A stretch of 33,290 nt of DNA, from the NCBI GenBank assembly GCA_051453625.1, contig JBOZIK010000001.1:218925571-218958860 (forward strand), read 5' to 3'. Each line of letters opens with the position of its first letter. The first letter of the stretch is position 1. A model generated the notes under the pieces. The model did not search any database. It was not told the DNA's origin and saw nothing but the letters and a program-made list of their open reading frames with translations. This document shows, piece after piece, positions 33,021 through 33,290 of this stretch. A program made the position numbers and the translations under genes. This stretch comes from Welwitschia mirabilis (Eukaryota; Gnetophyta; Gnetopsida; Welwitschiales).

Positions 33021-33290
33021 AAATAAACTATAAAATGAAAATGTAAACAAAGAGAAATCACTTAAAAATATAAATAACTTGGCATATTAATAGCTCTAAA
33101 TCAAGTGTTCTAGGTACGAAAAAAATTACACTTAAAATCAAGAAATGAAAACTAAATTTCTTAAGTACAATGAAGAAAGTATAATACATCAAAGAAGAAG
33201 ACTTAACTCAACAATGAAACATCTAGCTATCCTTTTTAATAGCCCACTCCCAAAGGGGAAAGTCGAAAGATATGCTAACATGATTCCTTT

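Noticed and set aside
1-33290. CRISPR arrays, operons, rRNA genes or organelle insertions
   Set aside because: No regularly spaced short repeats, bacterial gene layout, rRNA or plastid/mitochondrial gene motifs were seen.

Overview
This window looks like intergenic heterochromatin from a seed-plant nuclear genome. The signs are decayed retrotransposons of families typical of plants: two Athila-like Ty3/gypsy elements, two Ty1/copia remnants, an L1-type LINE with a DUF4283-like ORF1, and a tRNA-derived SINE. It is very AT-rich, has five runs of N (270-290, 1658-2140, 2741-3031, 14908-14995, 31029-31559), and contains no intact protein gene that I can support. I cannot name the species. Family calls were made by reading conserved motifs by eye, without database searches.

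Layout: (i) 330-1657, minus strand: Ty1/copia gag, zinc knuckle and protease remnant. (ii) 3590-4870: an island visibly richer in G+C than everything else, with features of a copia-type LTR or non-autonomous element and an initiator-Met-like primer site at 4851-4862. (iii) 4961-18460, minus strand: a nearly full-length Athila-type element of about 13.5 kb. It has LTRs of about 2.85-2.92 kb, a tRNA-Asp-type primer site, gag, protease, RT, RNase H, integrase and an extra 3' coding region. (iv) 18480-22000, minus strand: a decayed LINE with ORF1 (DUF4283-like domain and CCHC knuckle), endonuclease and the first part of the RT. (v) 22450-25290: two diverged direct repeats about 2.07 kb apart, with a SINE at 24157-24413 flanked by a perfect 11-bp target duplication. 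(vi) 26600-28545, plus strand: a second Athila-like element whose protease is followed almost directly by the integrase C-terminus, so most of pol is missing. It is followed by a G-rich purine tract with a G-quadruplex pattern and decayed repeats up to about 29400. (vii) 31860-33020, minus strand: a second Ty1/copia remnant joining protease-like sequence to RNase H.

The genes no longer work together, because every coding remnant carries stops or frameshifts. The unifying theme is the type of damage. Catalytic Asp codons (GAY) have become Asn (AAY) in the RT, RNase H and integrase of the large Athila element, in the protease of the second Athila element and in the RNase H of the right copia element. 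Several Trp codons have become stops. The tRNA-Asp primer site differs from the tRNA complement only by G-to-A and C-to-T changes. This is the pattern expected from long-term deamination of methylated cytosine in silenced plant repeats. I saw no convincing previously undescribed functional system; the best leads are the decay signature, the very long LTRs, the extra 3' ORF of the Athila element, the internally deleted element and the SINE.
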